A stretch of DNA of 64,000 bases. It comes from Lithospermum erythrorhizon. Taxonomy: Eukaryota; Streptophyta; Magnoliopsida; Boraginales; Boraginaceae. Shown piece by piece: positions 48,033 through 61,369 of the stretch. The position numbers and the translations under genes were made by a program. The stretch spans positions 124,001 to 188,000 of the forward strand of contig JADFUC010000604.1 of NCBI GenBank assembly GCA_019722365.1. The letters are read 5' to 3'. Every line of letters begins with the position of its first letter. Position 1 is the stretch's first letter. The notes under the pieces are model-generated. The model worked only from the letters and a program-made list of their open reading frames with translations, made no database searches and was not told the DNA's origin.

Positions 48033-50259
48033 AACTATTGTGAAAAGGTAAATTTTTTCTAGATGATCATATATTTGTAATTAATATTCTAAGTTTTATT
48101 TAAAAGATACTAACTATTTTTTTTAATATTTCAAAATTTATCCCAAAATTGAATTCTAAGTGTAAATTGGAATTTAAACTTATTTTGAATGAAATTCAGA
48201 GGGACAAGTTGAAAAAATGAGAAAGTTCATTTCCTCATTTTGATTATACTATAGTGTAGGGGTGTACGAAATTAACCCACATATATGTCTAATTTATAAT
48301 CTATAACTTACCTATAATTTGCCATCTCATAAATCTCTCTAACTACCAATACGAAGGTGGGTAACTAGCTTTTCCCATCAAAATGCGAATATACCTAATG
48401 ATGGAATCAAAGGTTTATATAAAATGAGAAATTACTTGATACTACATTTATAAGAAAAAAAAAAAATTTAGGAGGGGTAAACAAAATAATTTTTTTAAAA
48501 ATAACTACAATTTTTGAAAAAATATTTAATAAAATTAAGTCTTTCAAAAATTAAAGAAAATACATTGTCCCTTGTTTCCTAATTCCACCACTAAATACAT
48601 AGTTCCTATAATATTTCTTGTTAATGTTATACAAATTTCTAAAGTTTTGGAACATCATATATAGTGTTGGAAAGAGTCGAGCAGCTGTTAGGTACCCATT
48701 TCATTTCGCTAAGATAATGAGTCGGGAATTGAATGCTTGTGAGTCGGGAAGAAATGCTTGAGCCCAATATTAGTACCCCAGCTTCTAGGCTCGATAAGAT
48801 GGCGAGTCGGAGTTGGGTACGGGTAGTACCGAGCAGTAAAGTTAATTAGTACAAATTTCGAAAATCTTTGTAAATTTCAAATTAAATCTTCAAAATTTTT
48901 GTAATTTTTTCTCAAATTAATTTAACTAATTGAATAAATATAAATTAAACTTATAGTTCTTTTGAATAATGTTATTGCCGTTATTTATGATTATGTATTG
49001 AACATATTTTATCATATTTTGGCGATTTGTTAGGACGGTAAATATAGAGAGAGTACGGTATTTCAAGCGAGCACCACCTTGGGCTCGTAACTATCAGCGT
49101 CAATCGAGTCAGTACTCGATCAGTCGTCTTTGGAGACGGAGTAGCAGGTTACGGCTCGATCACCGACACTAATCGAGGATTATACTTAGATGCTTATAAG
49201 GGTGGCAGCACCATGCTTTAAGGATAGAATTGACAATACATATTTTAATTAAATAAATAAGCAGAATTCCCCACTCCCCAAATCCCGATTCGCTAATTTC
49301 ACCCACCCTAAAATCAATTCCTCCCCAAAAAATCCGTTCCCTAATTTCTCTCCAATTCCACCAAAATTAGTAACTAGTTTCCTTGTAGGAAAAATATTCT
49401 TAAAGATTAGATAATATAATCAAATTCTTCTTTTCTAACCCACAGAAACAAGCCACCCAAAACTCACAAAATTTGTAGAAATACTTAAAAACAAAATTGA
49501 GGAGAAATCACAATTAAAAGTAACTTACCAGGCAAAGAAGTTGAAAAGTTTGATGAAAAGTAGATAACACAACCAAATCCACAAGTTTTTTTTCGACATT
49601 ATAATAATTAATTTTGTTTTTTGTGACCTAATAAAAAATTAAACTATTTGTGATGAATGAGTTGTATAATACTGTTGAATTGGTTTCATAATACTATGTT
49701 GAATGAATTTTTTTAGAATTAACGTATTGTGTTGTTAAATTAATTATTTTTTGCATGTTGTTTTGAAATGCTTTGCGATTGGTTAAAAGTGTAGTTTTGA
49801 AGTCAATTCATAGAATTAATAATAATTTAGTTTTGAATTTGTGTAATAAACATGGTAAATATTGGGTTTTTTTGGAATATGGAATATTATCTGTTTGAAA
49901 TATTGTTGCTTAAACTATGTCATTTTTGGATTATTATTTCTTTGAAATATTGTTGGTTGTTTTTGAAGTATTATTTTTGGAATATTATGCTGTAGTTTAG
50001 TTAGAAATAGGATATCAGCACATATAAGATGGTGGATTTCAACATAGGATCAGGATATTGTAAAAGAACTAATGGTGGGATTTCAGATTGATGTGTCAAT
50101 GTGTAGATTAATAGATGGTTGAATGTTAGGAGGTATCATTATTCAAATTGATGTTCATTTAAAAGAACTAAGTGTGTTGCTTTTTAAGCAGAGGTTCAGA
50201 TCCCACATGACATGAGCGATTGGATTCGATTAATACACTAACATTTGGTACATGTTAGG
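48033..50259. other. Gene-free region with a GAGTCGG-rich repeat
   Basis: Positions 48670-48840 and 49035-49205 are rich in GAGTCGG, GGCTCG and CGAGTCAG words around an AT-rich core. This is the composition of the MITEs at 38.6 and 43.9 kb, so a degraded, larger relative (48.67-49.21 kb) is likely. The rest is AT-rich and without genes. Confidence 0.45.
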
Positions 50260-51215
50260 TGTTGAAATCAATGAGGTAGAATTCCCTTTTATTATGCCCG
50301 TTGCGACAATTGTGTGTCAATTCATTTACGGGTTGGTTAAATGTGATTCTCTTGAAACTTAGTGTTCACTTTAGTAATTGTATATTACTAGTGTGGAGTT
50401 CTCATGATAATTTAGGGGGTTCAGAAGCGATTGCTAGATGCTACTCATTAATCGTTATAATAATGGTGGTCAACTATTATTATTATACAACTTACTATTA
50501 TCACGAGGCCCACAGGAGTCACACACATACGGTGGCCGGGTGAATTATATTTCATGTATGAAATTAAACTACATTTGCTAAATTGAGAGTTGATTGTAAT
50601 CAACGAATATTCTCAATTGGGAATTTTACATTGATAATGTAAAATATAAATTGGATGAACCCGAATTAATTAATTAGTCAATTGAATTAATTCGATAGTT
50701 AGTTGAGCTTGTTAGTAACTTGTTAGTGTTTGATTTTGCCAACGGTTTAATTAAATTAAGCGGGCTAGCTCGTAACTATTGGTTAGACTTCGAGGTTTAA
50801 TAATAATATTAAAAGCTAAACCTAATAGGATTTGGTAATCATGAAAAAAAACACAAAATGCCTCCCACCATTTTGAGAATGGCCGATGTGCTCTCTAAAA
50901 TAAGAAAAGAAAAATTTCATTTCTTATCACCCAATTCAATCCTTTTGTTCTAGCAAGCACAAGTGTAGGATTCAACCTCTCCTGGTGTGCAACCAACTAG
51001 AGGCACTACATTTGAAGTGCTCAAATTTGGAATTCAAAGGAGGCTTCGTGAAAGAATTTGTTGATAGACTTCCGCTGGCATCACTGTAACTGCTCTGTTA
51101 TTCATATAGTTATTATGTGAATTTAAATTAATATACATTATTTGAGGATCCGGGATGTGTGAATTTGATATTTTATCACGAATAAAATTCATACTAGATT
51201 CTAATAGTTCGACGG
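50260..51215 (+). repeat. Solo LTR, inverted relative to the neighbouring copia element
   Basis: Starting at TGTTGAAATC (50260), the sequence matches, in reverse complement, the LTRs of the element at 51.3-59.9 kb. Shared words: TTATTATGCCC, ATCGTTATAATAATGG, TTTCATGTATGAAATTAAAC, TTTACATTGATAATGTAAAA, CAACTAGAGGCACTACA and TTGGAATTCAAAGGAGGCTTC. The right end fades after about 51120-51215. No second + strand LTR or internal region is present in the window. Confidence 0.75.
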
Positions 51216-51341
51216 TGGCTTGAGTTCAAACAAGGGATAGACAACATCCCTAGACCATCGTTTGGTATAGGATTTCCACAAGAGGAAGTGGATGAAGACA
51301 CTAAAGTGTGAATATCAGAAAATGAAGAGTTGATGATAGAC

Positions 51342-52192
51342 TGTTGGAAAAATATATGTATAACTTGATTGAAAACTTTAACTTAAAATATATTTTGTAC
51401 GCACTTGATCGATTAGGTGATAAACTATGAACTAAATGAATAACGGAGCTTTGAGATTCCGGTGGAAGCCTATCAGCAATCTTTCATGAAGCCTCCACTT
51501 GAGTAATATTGGCTGCACTCACTAATTGTCTCTGGTTGATTGCGCTGAATATTGATCACGCCTGTGTCTCGAAACCAAAGGGACTGATAATCAAGAGAAG
51601 AATTTCAATTCTTCCCTTGATATTTTCGGCCATTTGGAGATGAAAAAGGAGGCTAGGTTTTGTTTTATGACATAAAAATGAAAACCTAATAAGCTTAAAC
51701 TTATAAGATTAACCTAAAAATTCAGCGAATAGTTTGTGGGAGCGACTCGTTTAATTCAATTAAACCGTTAAGTAAATTAAATATTAACAAGTTCTTAATA
51801 TGTAACTAACAAGTTACTAACAAGCTCAACTAACTATTAAATTAATTGAACTGACTAGTTAATTAATTCAGGTTCATCCAATTTATATTTTACATTATCA
51901 ATGTAAAATTTCCGATTGAGAATATTCGTTGATTACAATCAACTCTCAATTTAGCAAAATGCGATTTTAATTTCATACATGAAATACCAACTGCGTCATA
52001 ATGACTAGGCTTTCCGAATAATAGCGACCGTATGCCTGTGTATAATTGACCATTATTATTATTATAGCGATTATACATGAATCCCAGCAATTTTAACCTC
52101 GACGTACTCGATGAGAACGACATATTGCGATTACTATGATTGAATGTTCCGTTTAATAATCACATTCACTAAACTTAGTAATATATCCAACA
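51342..52192 (-). repeat. 3' LTR of the copia element at 51.3-59.9 kb
   Basis: 851 bp, TG...CA. Shares CTCGTTTAATTCAATTAAAC, GTTAAGTAAATTAAATATTA and TTTACATTATCAATGTAAAA with the right-hand copy. It contains deletions relative to it. Confidence 0.85.
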
Positions 52193-53090
52193 TGTCTTTA
52201 GCAGCATACTTAGTGTGTCACATAACATATGTCGTTATGATCCCAGCTTAAGGCGGGCGTTTGACATAGTCAAAGCACACAACTAAATATAACTTATGGG
52301 CCAGTTTATATGCGGGTCCAAGAATTGCTAAACTTCAGCAGTTCTAGCCAAAATTTATAGAACCATAGATATACATATCTTCTATGATTTTTCACGGTCA
52401 AATCACCAATACCATTGTACAGAAGCTGACGGCCCTTGTAGGTTGCACTTACTAGGTCCATGATCCAAGAAAGATCATTTAATGAAATCCCGATCGGTAT
52501 GGTGAGGTAAGAGTAAGGCTAGTTTTTGACACCTTGACCTCTAACTTTGAGGAGATATTGACTATCTACAGTTCTAGACTTGAAGAGTTTTATCTTGTCT
52601 AACTTTTATTGCCTCTCTAGAAACTATAGACTTGCCTTGGAATTTATTATTTCAACCAACTGTGAAATAATAAATGACTATATGAATAAATTATGCATTC
52701 ATATATTGCAGTTAACAATCAGATTGTAAAACAAAAATTACCTTGTTCCATCAATTATTTAACTTATTCCAGAAAGTAAATGAACTAGCTCCCACTGAAC
52801 CTTGCATCGTCCAGTTTCTTCTTCGTTCTCGTGAAATCAAACCTTGATTTAATCACAGAAGAATATATCAACTCCGAGATGCTTGCTCAAGTCCACACGT
52901 GGAACGCTAAGTTGGGTAAACTCTTAGGTCTTTAAGACATGTAAAATTTGGAAGAGGTAATTATCACAGTCATATCATAACCCCAAATCTATACCGTAGG
53001 CTTTACGTCCATCTAACAGGTCTCCTCAACTATGGAATCGGCGATAGCTAGATTATCGACATAGTCATATGGCGTGGGCAAAGCGGGTTT

Positions 53091-53167
53091 AAACCTTTTG
53101 CCACAAGCTTTGCCTTTGAAACTGTGGACATTACCATCTGGGTCCAGTTTCTTGTCAAAACCCACTT
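53091..53167 (-). pseudogene. Copia reverse transcriptase N-terminal remnant
   Basis: Minus-strand reading yields KWV..., LDPDGNVHSFKGKA and, after a shift, SKAKLVAKGL. Together these are the start of the copia reverse-transcriptase domain. Only ~0.9 kb separates it from the 3' LTR, less than needed for intact RT plus RNase H, so that region is deleted or too decayed to read. Confidence 0.7.
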
Positions 53168-56100
53168 ACACTCGGTGGTCGAACCACACTAGTTAAATTA
53201 ATAACTTAAGGACTCTGACCTCGTTTTGGTATATGTAGACTATTCGGGTTTTATGGCCAGGTAGCCATTTAAGTTGACTAATTGGGTAGGTTTACACAAT
53301 TGAAGTGTGTTAGAGAAACACATCTATCTTGACTAAATGCATATTTCTTTAATAACATTACTAATATTTTAAAATTGGTATTATTAATAAGTAATAAAGT
53401 TTTGAAGTTTCTTAGTTTACTCTCCGAGTATACTAGACTCAACCCCGTTCATGAATTACTTGGCTAATAGTGTTTCACATGGGACAACTGTCCATGACAC
53501 TATTCTCATATTCAGTTCCAGGTAAAGACCAACAACTGATCCATTTCTGTAACTATAGTTACCTCTATTCTCTTAAAGTTACTACAAAAGCGTATTTACG
53601 AATCACAAAATTGAATACCTTTAGTAAAATCCTACAATTCCTATTATGGGAATTGTGGTATATCATAATTAAGTGATGTACAACACACATGATCGACATG
53701 GCATCACAGGTAGGAATCATATTACTATGTAATAGTCAAATTACCATATATTATATTGCAACCACTCTCAAATACATGAGGTCCTTAATTGTAGAGCGGA
53801 CCTCTAATGGAGAGAGAGATGTCTTGTCAATAAGAGATCCGTCTATCATAGAATTTAATTTATCATAGATTTTATTTCCTTCGAAGCTTCTTGACTCATT
53901 ATAGCTTAACAATAAAATGTCATCTAACCTTATATTTAAGTGACTAATATAACATATGTCACATATATGTAGTGGGCTTACAAATGTACAAGTTAATTAC
54001 TATTGGCACCTTTCAAGGTTGCTTAATCCTACAGTACTCAATGTACAAAACATTATGTGTAGTTGTGCTCCCACTAACCTTTAGGGAACTTAGGGTTCAT
54101 CTTCACTCTTGACCCTTTTGATTTTAATCAAAATATCAAGATGAAGATTTTAACTCCATTATATTCTATCTCAAGTTTGCAACTTGGATACTGATAATAC
54201 AATCGTTTTCCTTTCTTGTTCTCGTTTGAGATGTAAGCTTCCAATAACAATGTCAAAGTATGCAAATCACGTCGTTACTTAGGAACATTTTTGGATTACT
54301 CACTTAAACACACACATGTTACCTGCGTGGGTAATCAATAAAGGAATGAGTTTGAAATAGATATGAGTATATTAAAAAATGAATACATTCCAGCTTGCTT
54401 GGTGAAACAAAGTTTTTGGGATTCATTTATGACTATATCATTGTTCAATGGAAACATGTTTCTTATACATTGAGATCACCATCTAAAAAGATAAATGGGA
54501 GTGGGTTATATACTCATTTCGTGTGACTTCATTCTATTTCTCAGATGACCTCCGTCATGTATAGGAGTATGATTTATTCATAACATCATGTATCTGTGCA
54601 TTAGACGTGCTTGATACATCGGGGAATTCATCACACAACATTCACGATATAGCAGAAGGATTCTAACATTGGCTTGCTATCTCTGAGGAGCCGCTTACGA
54701 ATACATTGAGTCATATATTTATTTCCACACTTTTTGCTTCCATAGTAGAAAGATACCATACATACAATAAATTGTAATCTTATAGTAGATGGAAGCCAAA
54801 TACCGATTTCCTTCTAATTATGTACATGGTGACAAATCTGAGCATTAGACTACATTTAAATTCATGTCTCGCCGGTGAGGCACAGCAGCTTGTCCATTTG
54901 TAGCGTTTCAAAGTTTATTTGTCAAACCTGCTCTTGAGTTGTGCCATAATTGAAATTTTCAAAATAAATTTGAATTTCCAGGTAAGTGCAACTGAATTTT
55001 GATGTAGTTTATTCCATTCATTAGTTTCCGATTTATATTGAACCACGTTCTTACTTGTATCCTTTCAAAGGCTAGTGACACATCTAAGGTAGAATGAAAA
55101 ATTACTTTGGTACAAAATTGAAAGATTTCATCCATTGTGTTTAAATACATTAAACACAATTTCCTTATACGTATCTTATCAAATGCGCTTTAAGATGAGA
55201 ATGATAGCTTTCATTCCCTCGGAAAATATATTACTCATATCGATGATACTTAATTGAGAACTTGATAGTATTTATATGATCCTCACTATACTCTTATCAG
55301 TCGTCCAGCATCATTCAATGGCTTATATCCTTGATTGACTTGTATTCAGAATATACAAACTAAATCAAGATCAATGAGCTACTCACTTAACTTTCTAGCA
55401 AGGGAGTTATTTCGGTTCTATCTTGTAAGATTAAACTCCAAGTTTGTTAAAAGTCATTTACCACAACTATTGCCTCGGTGTATATTGACTAAAATATCAT
55501 GTCTCGCAAAGAGATATAGGTTCAGCAGGTTTGAAGTTTCAACCCCATTCTGGATGATTTAAGCGTAGGCCCATATAATGTAGTCACCCTAACATTTTCA
55601 AAGAAGCTCAATGAAATCTTTCTTTGTACCTGTCTCACAGCTACTACTATCCTTTGGCTCGTGATCATGATCTGAAAATCACGTGTAGTCAATATAAGAT
55701 ACCGATTAGTTTAGCCATAACGACATTACATGTTTTTATAACAAAATCATTTGAGATGTGAGGTTTTAATCAAACCTCTCTTTCTATTTCTCAAGTGTTA
55801 TTAAATATCCTTCTTTCTGTACTTAATATTTGAAATAATAAAATTAATTATTAACTTCAAATCATAGTTCTTTGTGCACTCAACTTTACAAGTGATGTGC
55901 AAACTACAGACAATATTGCTTATCTGGTTATACAAACCACAAGCTTATGTTTCATAACAATTCACGAACTGAGTTCATTCTTGTTGATGAAACCTAAATA
56001 CCAATGACATGTCTTGGAATGTAGATACACAACATTCGAGATCATCCAATAGTTTTCTCAATTGGGTTATAAAAGAGATTAAACCAATTATTTAAAACTT

Positions 56101-56280
56101 ATATGGTGGCTAAGAGACAATATAACATATTAGTCTTCATAGCATCATCACCTTCGATTGAGATAAAATTTAATTATCTCTCAAATCACCATTACATAAA
56201 CGTTGGTTAACTTGAACCTAATTTCAAGTAAAAGATTGTCCATGTGATTAATCAATTTTGAGAAGCAATTATGGAATTTC

Positions 56281-56424
56281 ATTAATTATCTTTTATTTAG
56301 CACATAACCATCTTCCAATGAAAACATGAAGAAAAAATACATTTAGCATTTATTAGCATTTGGCATTTATGAAGAAAATGCATTTAGCATTAATTATCTT
56401 TTATTAGCACATAACCATCTTCAA
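56281..56424 (+). repeat. Local duplication inside the copia interior
   Basis: TTAATTATCTTTTATTTAGC...CATAACCATCTTC near 56281 recurs near 56391 with one base missing. Between and after them, ATGCATTTAGCAT-type words repeat four times. Confidence 0.7.
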
Positions 56425-58978
56425 GTTTTGAAAAATGCATTTAGCATCTTCAATGGCTTATGGATTTCTCATAACTTGTTTTATTTCACATAATAAAATT
56501 ATGTTTTTAATTTGTCCAATTAGTATTGAATAAGCAATTAATCGTAGTGTGCCAATGATAATAGGAAACATGCGATTACAACAGATAATTGTAGTTAAAA
56601 AATAATCGAAACATATTTACAAATAGAGTATAAATATTTACATACCCATTAGCTTTAAATCTCACAAAGCATTACAAGGTATCAAGAAGTCCATTGTGGT
56701 TTGGAATCCAAACAACCTTGTTGCCAACATTTTGAATCCCAACACAATAGTGATTAACTAATCAGTGGCGTACCACGACACAACTCTTGAGTCACTAACA
56801 CACTCCTAACTTGAGGGTGCTACCCGGCAGTGTATCGCCGGACACAGCGTTAGTGAAAATCACGGTTAAGGCGCGATTAAATCGTCGTTAGTTTGGAATG
56901 ATCATCGAGAAGCCACGCCGCGTTAGTGGAAATCAACCCCGGCGTGATCCATTGTCATGCATCCGCGATACGTTACACTGCCATCGCGATTAGGTGTCGG
57001 TGATGCGTGATAAGTTCCTGACTTTAAAATTGATTTGATATGAGTGCTTAAATTTTATGAAAGGTAAGATTAATATTATTTATTATTATTTAACATGTTA
57101 TATAGCACATACTCAAGTAATGCACATCATGAAAATAAAACAAATAATACACATTCGAGGAGATATATGATATGATCAAAAATAAACGGACCTATTCTGA
57201 CAACTTTTACAAAGTGTAATACTAACATAAGACCCTATTTTAGGCATTTTGCAAAATGAAGTCTTATATTCTTGACTTCTCGAAACTTCCAAGTTTTCGA
57301 AGTGTCTTCCTGGAGTAGGCATGCATCTTGATACTTCCATAGCGTTACATTTATTTACTAACCCAGCTGAGCGGCCGCGGAACTTATGGGTAGGAAATAA
57401 AATAAATAAATACGATTCGGTAGAGTGGATTTACAAGCAGTGCGGTTAGCGAGACCGTATTTAAATAAAATACAAAACTAGGTCATATCAATATATCTCT
57501 TTTCCACATTTCCATTACAATATATATACGAAATAAATGGCATAGCATGAATTTAATAAATATACATTAAATAGTATAGAATAAATGACTCATAAAGTCA
57601 AATTATATTATTAATGCAATAAATATGCAATCAATACATAATAAATATGTACTTAATATGCAATAAGTATGCAATAAATACTAATTATGAGGTTGAGACA
57701 ATTACTCTCAATCAAATTCAAATTTAAATATATGATTGATGTCATATAAATGGTTTTACATTTTTTATTTGAAAATCAGAATTAAATCATATAAAATATA
57801 ATTAAAGCCTTGATTGGAATAAAATTCAAATTTGAATCTCATAATTAAATCCATGCAAAATATATAATCAAAATTAATTGATACATATATATATATATAT
57901 AAAATATGTCAATAATTATCACAATAATTATTTCATGCATATATAATAATATAAATACTTACAAGTAATTATATTCATTATATATTTAATAACTAGATAA
58001 TTATTATTATGTTTATCCTTTTAATAAATTAATAACTAAAAGGTTAATAATTAAAAGGGACAATTGAATTAAGTAATCATTTTAAATTTAGTAGTACAAT
58101 TATCATAATTTAATATATGATATTTATTCATAAAAACCCGAAAATGAATTTACCATAATTTTAAAAACCTAAAACTAGGGTTTAAAACAGATTGGGCTTT
58201 TTCAAAAAACCCTAGCCGCACAAGATGACGACGATTGGATAACCAATCGCCGCCACCTATAGACACGCGCCGCCCCACACACCTAGGGGAATACTTTCAG
58301 GGCTACCGGTACCACCAAATTTGGTGGCCGGACGCGCCAACAGTCCGGCAAGTTCGTGTCGATTTTATGGTAATTTCGGTTTAGAATTTAATTCAATTCT
58401 TTTTCAAAAGAGCGTTTTTGAGGCTTTAAACTACTCAAAAATTTTGATTTTCATAAGAAAACCTTTTTCATAATATTCTTAAAATTACTTAATTGGAATT
58501 TCTGAAAAATATTACAAGAGAATTAATTATGCAATTTCTAATTATTAAAATATTATAATTTTAAAATTCATAAAATGAGAAATTAGAAAATTTAAAAAAT
58601 ACCAAATTTTCTGTGAGAGCTTATCTGTAACATAAAATTTCTAGAAAAAATATTAGATTTGAAAATGGATAAGTTTAAGCCATTCGATTACAATTAAAAT
58701 TTAATTAACCAATTAAAATATTGTAAACCCACTAAAAACGATGGCAATAATTATACTAAATATCAAAACACCAAAATATTTAATTTTGATGTACTTGTAT
58801 ATATGAACACATTTATAAAATATACATGACCCAAAATTTCATATATCTCATCATATATATACATTCAAATCAATATACTTGCTTGCCATATATATATATA
58901 TATATACATTAATTCAATTAAACATATATTCATATATATTCAATTAAATATATTTAGTCATAGAAAAAAACCTAATTA

Positions 58979-58992
58979 GGCTCTGATACCAC
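58979..58992 (-). promoter_or_regulatory. Primer-binding site (initiator tRNA-Met)
   Basis: On the minus strand GTGGTATCAGAGCC directly follows the end of the 5' LTR. This is the usual primer-binding sequence of plant copia elements and fixes the orientation. Confidence 0.9.
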
Positions 58993-59927
58993 TGTTGGAA
59001 AAATATATGTATAACTTGATTTAAAACTTTAACCAAAACATATTTTGTACATGATCAATTAGGTGATTAAACTATGAACTAAATAAATAAGGAAAAACTT
59101 ACAGAGATTCCAGTGGAAGCCTATCAACAATATTTCATGAAGCCTCCTTTGAATTCCAATCTTGAGCACTCCAATTGTAGTGCCTCTAGTTGGTTGCACC
59201 ATGAGAGATTGAATCCTGCACTTGGGTTTGCTAGAACCAAAGGGATTGGATGAAAAATCAAGAGAAGAATTTCAATTCTTCCCTTGATATTTTCGACCAT
59301 TTGGAGATGAAAAGGGAGGCTAGGTTTAGTTTTGTGACATCAAAATAAAAACCTAATAAGGTTAGCTTATATAGGATTAACCTAAAATCTCAACCGAATA
59401 GTTTAATGAGCAGACTCGTTTAATTCAATTAAACCGTTAAGTAAATTAAATATTAACAAGTTGTTAATATCTAACTAACAAGTTACTAACGAGAGCTCAA
59501 ACACATTGGAGTAGGCCAGTTAATTGATTCAGTTCATCAATTTATATTTTACATTATCAATGTAAAATTCGATTGAAATATTCGATTACAAAATCGACTC
59601 TCAATTTAGCAAATGCGGTTTAATTTCATACATGAAATATAACTCCGTCCTTTGTATGTGTGTGACCTTCTATAGAGCTCGGAATAATAGCCGGTACGTA
59701 TAATAATATAATTGACCATTATTATTATTATAACGATTATGCATGAAGATCTAGCAATTTGGCATAATCCCAGTATTATCACGAGAACCCGACTAGTAAT
59801 TACGGTTACCATGATTCCAGATAATTTCGTTTATGGTAATCACGTTCATTAAACTAGTAAATGAATTATTCTGATAATTGGCCATGATGGGCATAATAAA
59901 TGAAACCAATAACTGTGATTTCCAACA
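58993..59927 (-). repeat. 5' LTR of the copia element at 51.3-59.9 kb
   Basis: 935 bp, TGTTGG...CCAACA, with the primer-binding site abutting its inner edge. Confidence 0.87.
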
Positions 59928-61369
59928 TGAGCGAGATCCCTAGACCATCGTTTAGTCTAGGATTGACACTTAGATCTGTAATACCACATGTTACTAACGG
60001 AGTGATATCTATTACGGTATGAAATACCCACAGTATTAGTATGCTTTGGTATAAAATATGTTTATGGTAGTCATGTACTTCTAGTTTGTGATTTATTCTT
60101 GTTTACACATATCTTAGCCTGCTATATTCTTGTTATATCATCTTGTTTCACATTTGTTCATGTTATTAAAAAAGGATATCACAAAATTGAATCATATATA
60201 TTAAAATTTGTTATTTCATTTAAAGTAATTCTTCATATTTGTATTTTTGCATGTGTCCATATATTACTTGTGGATTCTTTAATACATGCTCCTCATATTG
60301 TGGTATCCATTCCGTCAAACGAAATCTGTGAATTAGTATCTGCTTGGTTTGCTTTTTCCAATAATATATAAACAATAGAACCATTAACTTTTTTTTTTTG
60401 AATTTGAAGAATAAAAGTTTCTCCATATAATTTGAATTAGGGTTTTTTGGATCTATGATGATGAATAATTAGGAGCCAAAATTATATTGAATATTTAAAA
60501 AGTGGGTAGCGAATCATCTAAACATAAAACTATAATATGAAATGAAGGAAAATAAAAAGCAACAAATCAAAAGAGTAAAAAATCAATTGGGTAAAATTAG
60601 GCTATAAATCCGATAGATTATGCATAATTGTAGGAGGATTTTTTGAAATGCAAAAAAAATAAATTCTAGAAATACTCTAATTTAAATATTGGCTATTATT
60701 AATCAAAAAGTGACAATTTAATGGCCAAGATTTGAGTAATCACGTAATAAACACCAAATTCTAAAAATAAAAAGAACTCTACATCATATATCTTACATGG
60801 CACTAAACGTTGTCGAGAATTAAAAGCCTTAATACAAAGATCTAAGTAATTAAATTTTTTTCAAAAAATTACATTCAAAGTCTAAAGTAATAATAATTGG
60901 AAAGAAGCATATGAAGTACTGTATTACTTTAGTTGAGGTCGTACGTATAATCGCTATATATTACTATTATACTTCTAATTAATGAAAACAATTTGAAGTG
61001 CTTAAAAAATTCCTGAATCATTACTTATATCACGATGTACATGAAATATAGATATGATTCAGTGACATTATAATATAAAGATAAAACCTATAGGACATAT
61101 TAAACCACAATAAAATTTAAGTATATAATAAAATGCTACCCGGTCTTTATATTATTCGAAATTTAAGCATAACAATAAAGAAGGAATACAGTAACCTTTT
61201 TTACTGAGTAGTAAATAAATTGAAGTACGAGGATATTACAATGCCATGATCTGAGTAATACAACCTCCATGACGTACATCACACACGTTACTAGTAAATA
61301 ATTAAAGTGAAGGACATTACAATGACATGATATGAACTTATGAAGAGGTAGCAGTACTCAAGAAAAGTC
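59928..61369. other. Spacer between the copia element and the small gene
   Basis: A 29-bp word at 59936-59964 also occurs at 51246-51274, left of the copia element. The rest is AT-rich; the open frame at 60099-60371 is hydrophobic but resembles no family I know and has no supporting context. Confidence 0.4.

Larger units (their letters stand above)
51342..59927 (-). mobile_element. Ty1-copia LTR retrotransposon, ~8.6 kb, degenerate
   Basis: LTRs at 51342-52192 and 58993-59927 both start TGTTGGAAAAATATATG and end with CCAACA. Next to the right-hand LTR, GGCTCTGATACCAC (58979-58992) is the reverse complement of the initiator tRNA-Met primer-binding site (GTGGTATCAGAGCC). The element is therefore transcribed leftward with its 5' LTR on the right. 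Near 53091-53167 a minus-strand reading gives a copia RT motif (LDPDGNVHSFK, then a KAKLVAKG-like segment in another frame). The remaining ~6.8-kb interior shows no open pol frame. The flanks TAGAC and TGAGC do not match, so no target duplication is preserved. Confidence 0.85.

Noticed and set aside
50180..50230. tRNA-like B-box word (GAGGTTCAGATCCC)
   Set aside because: No A box, cloverleaf or 3' terminator could be drawn around it; more likely repeat-derived.
60099..60371. 90-residue hydrophobic open frame
   Set aside because: AT-rich DNA readily gives Ile/Phe/Leu-rich frames; no homologous pattern, splice context or promoter.
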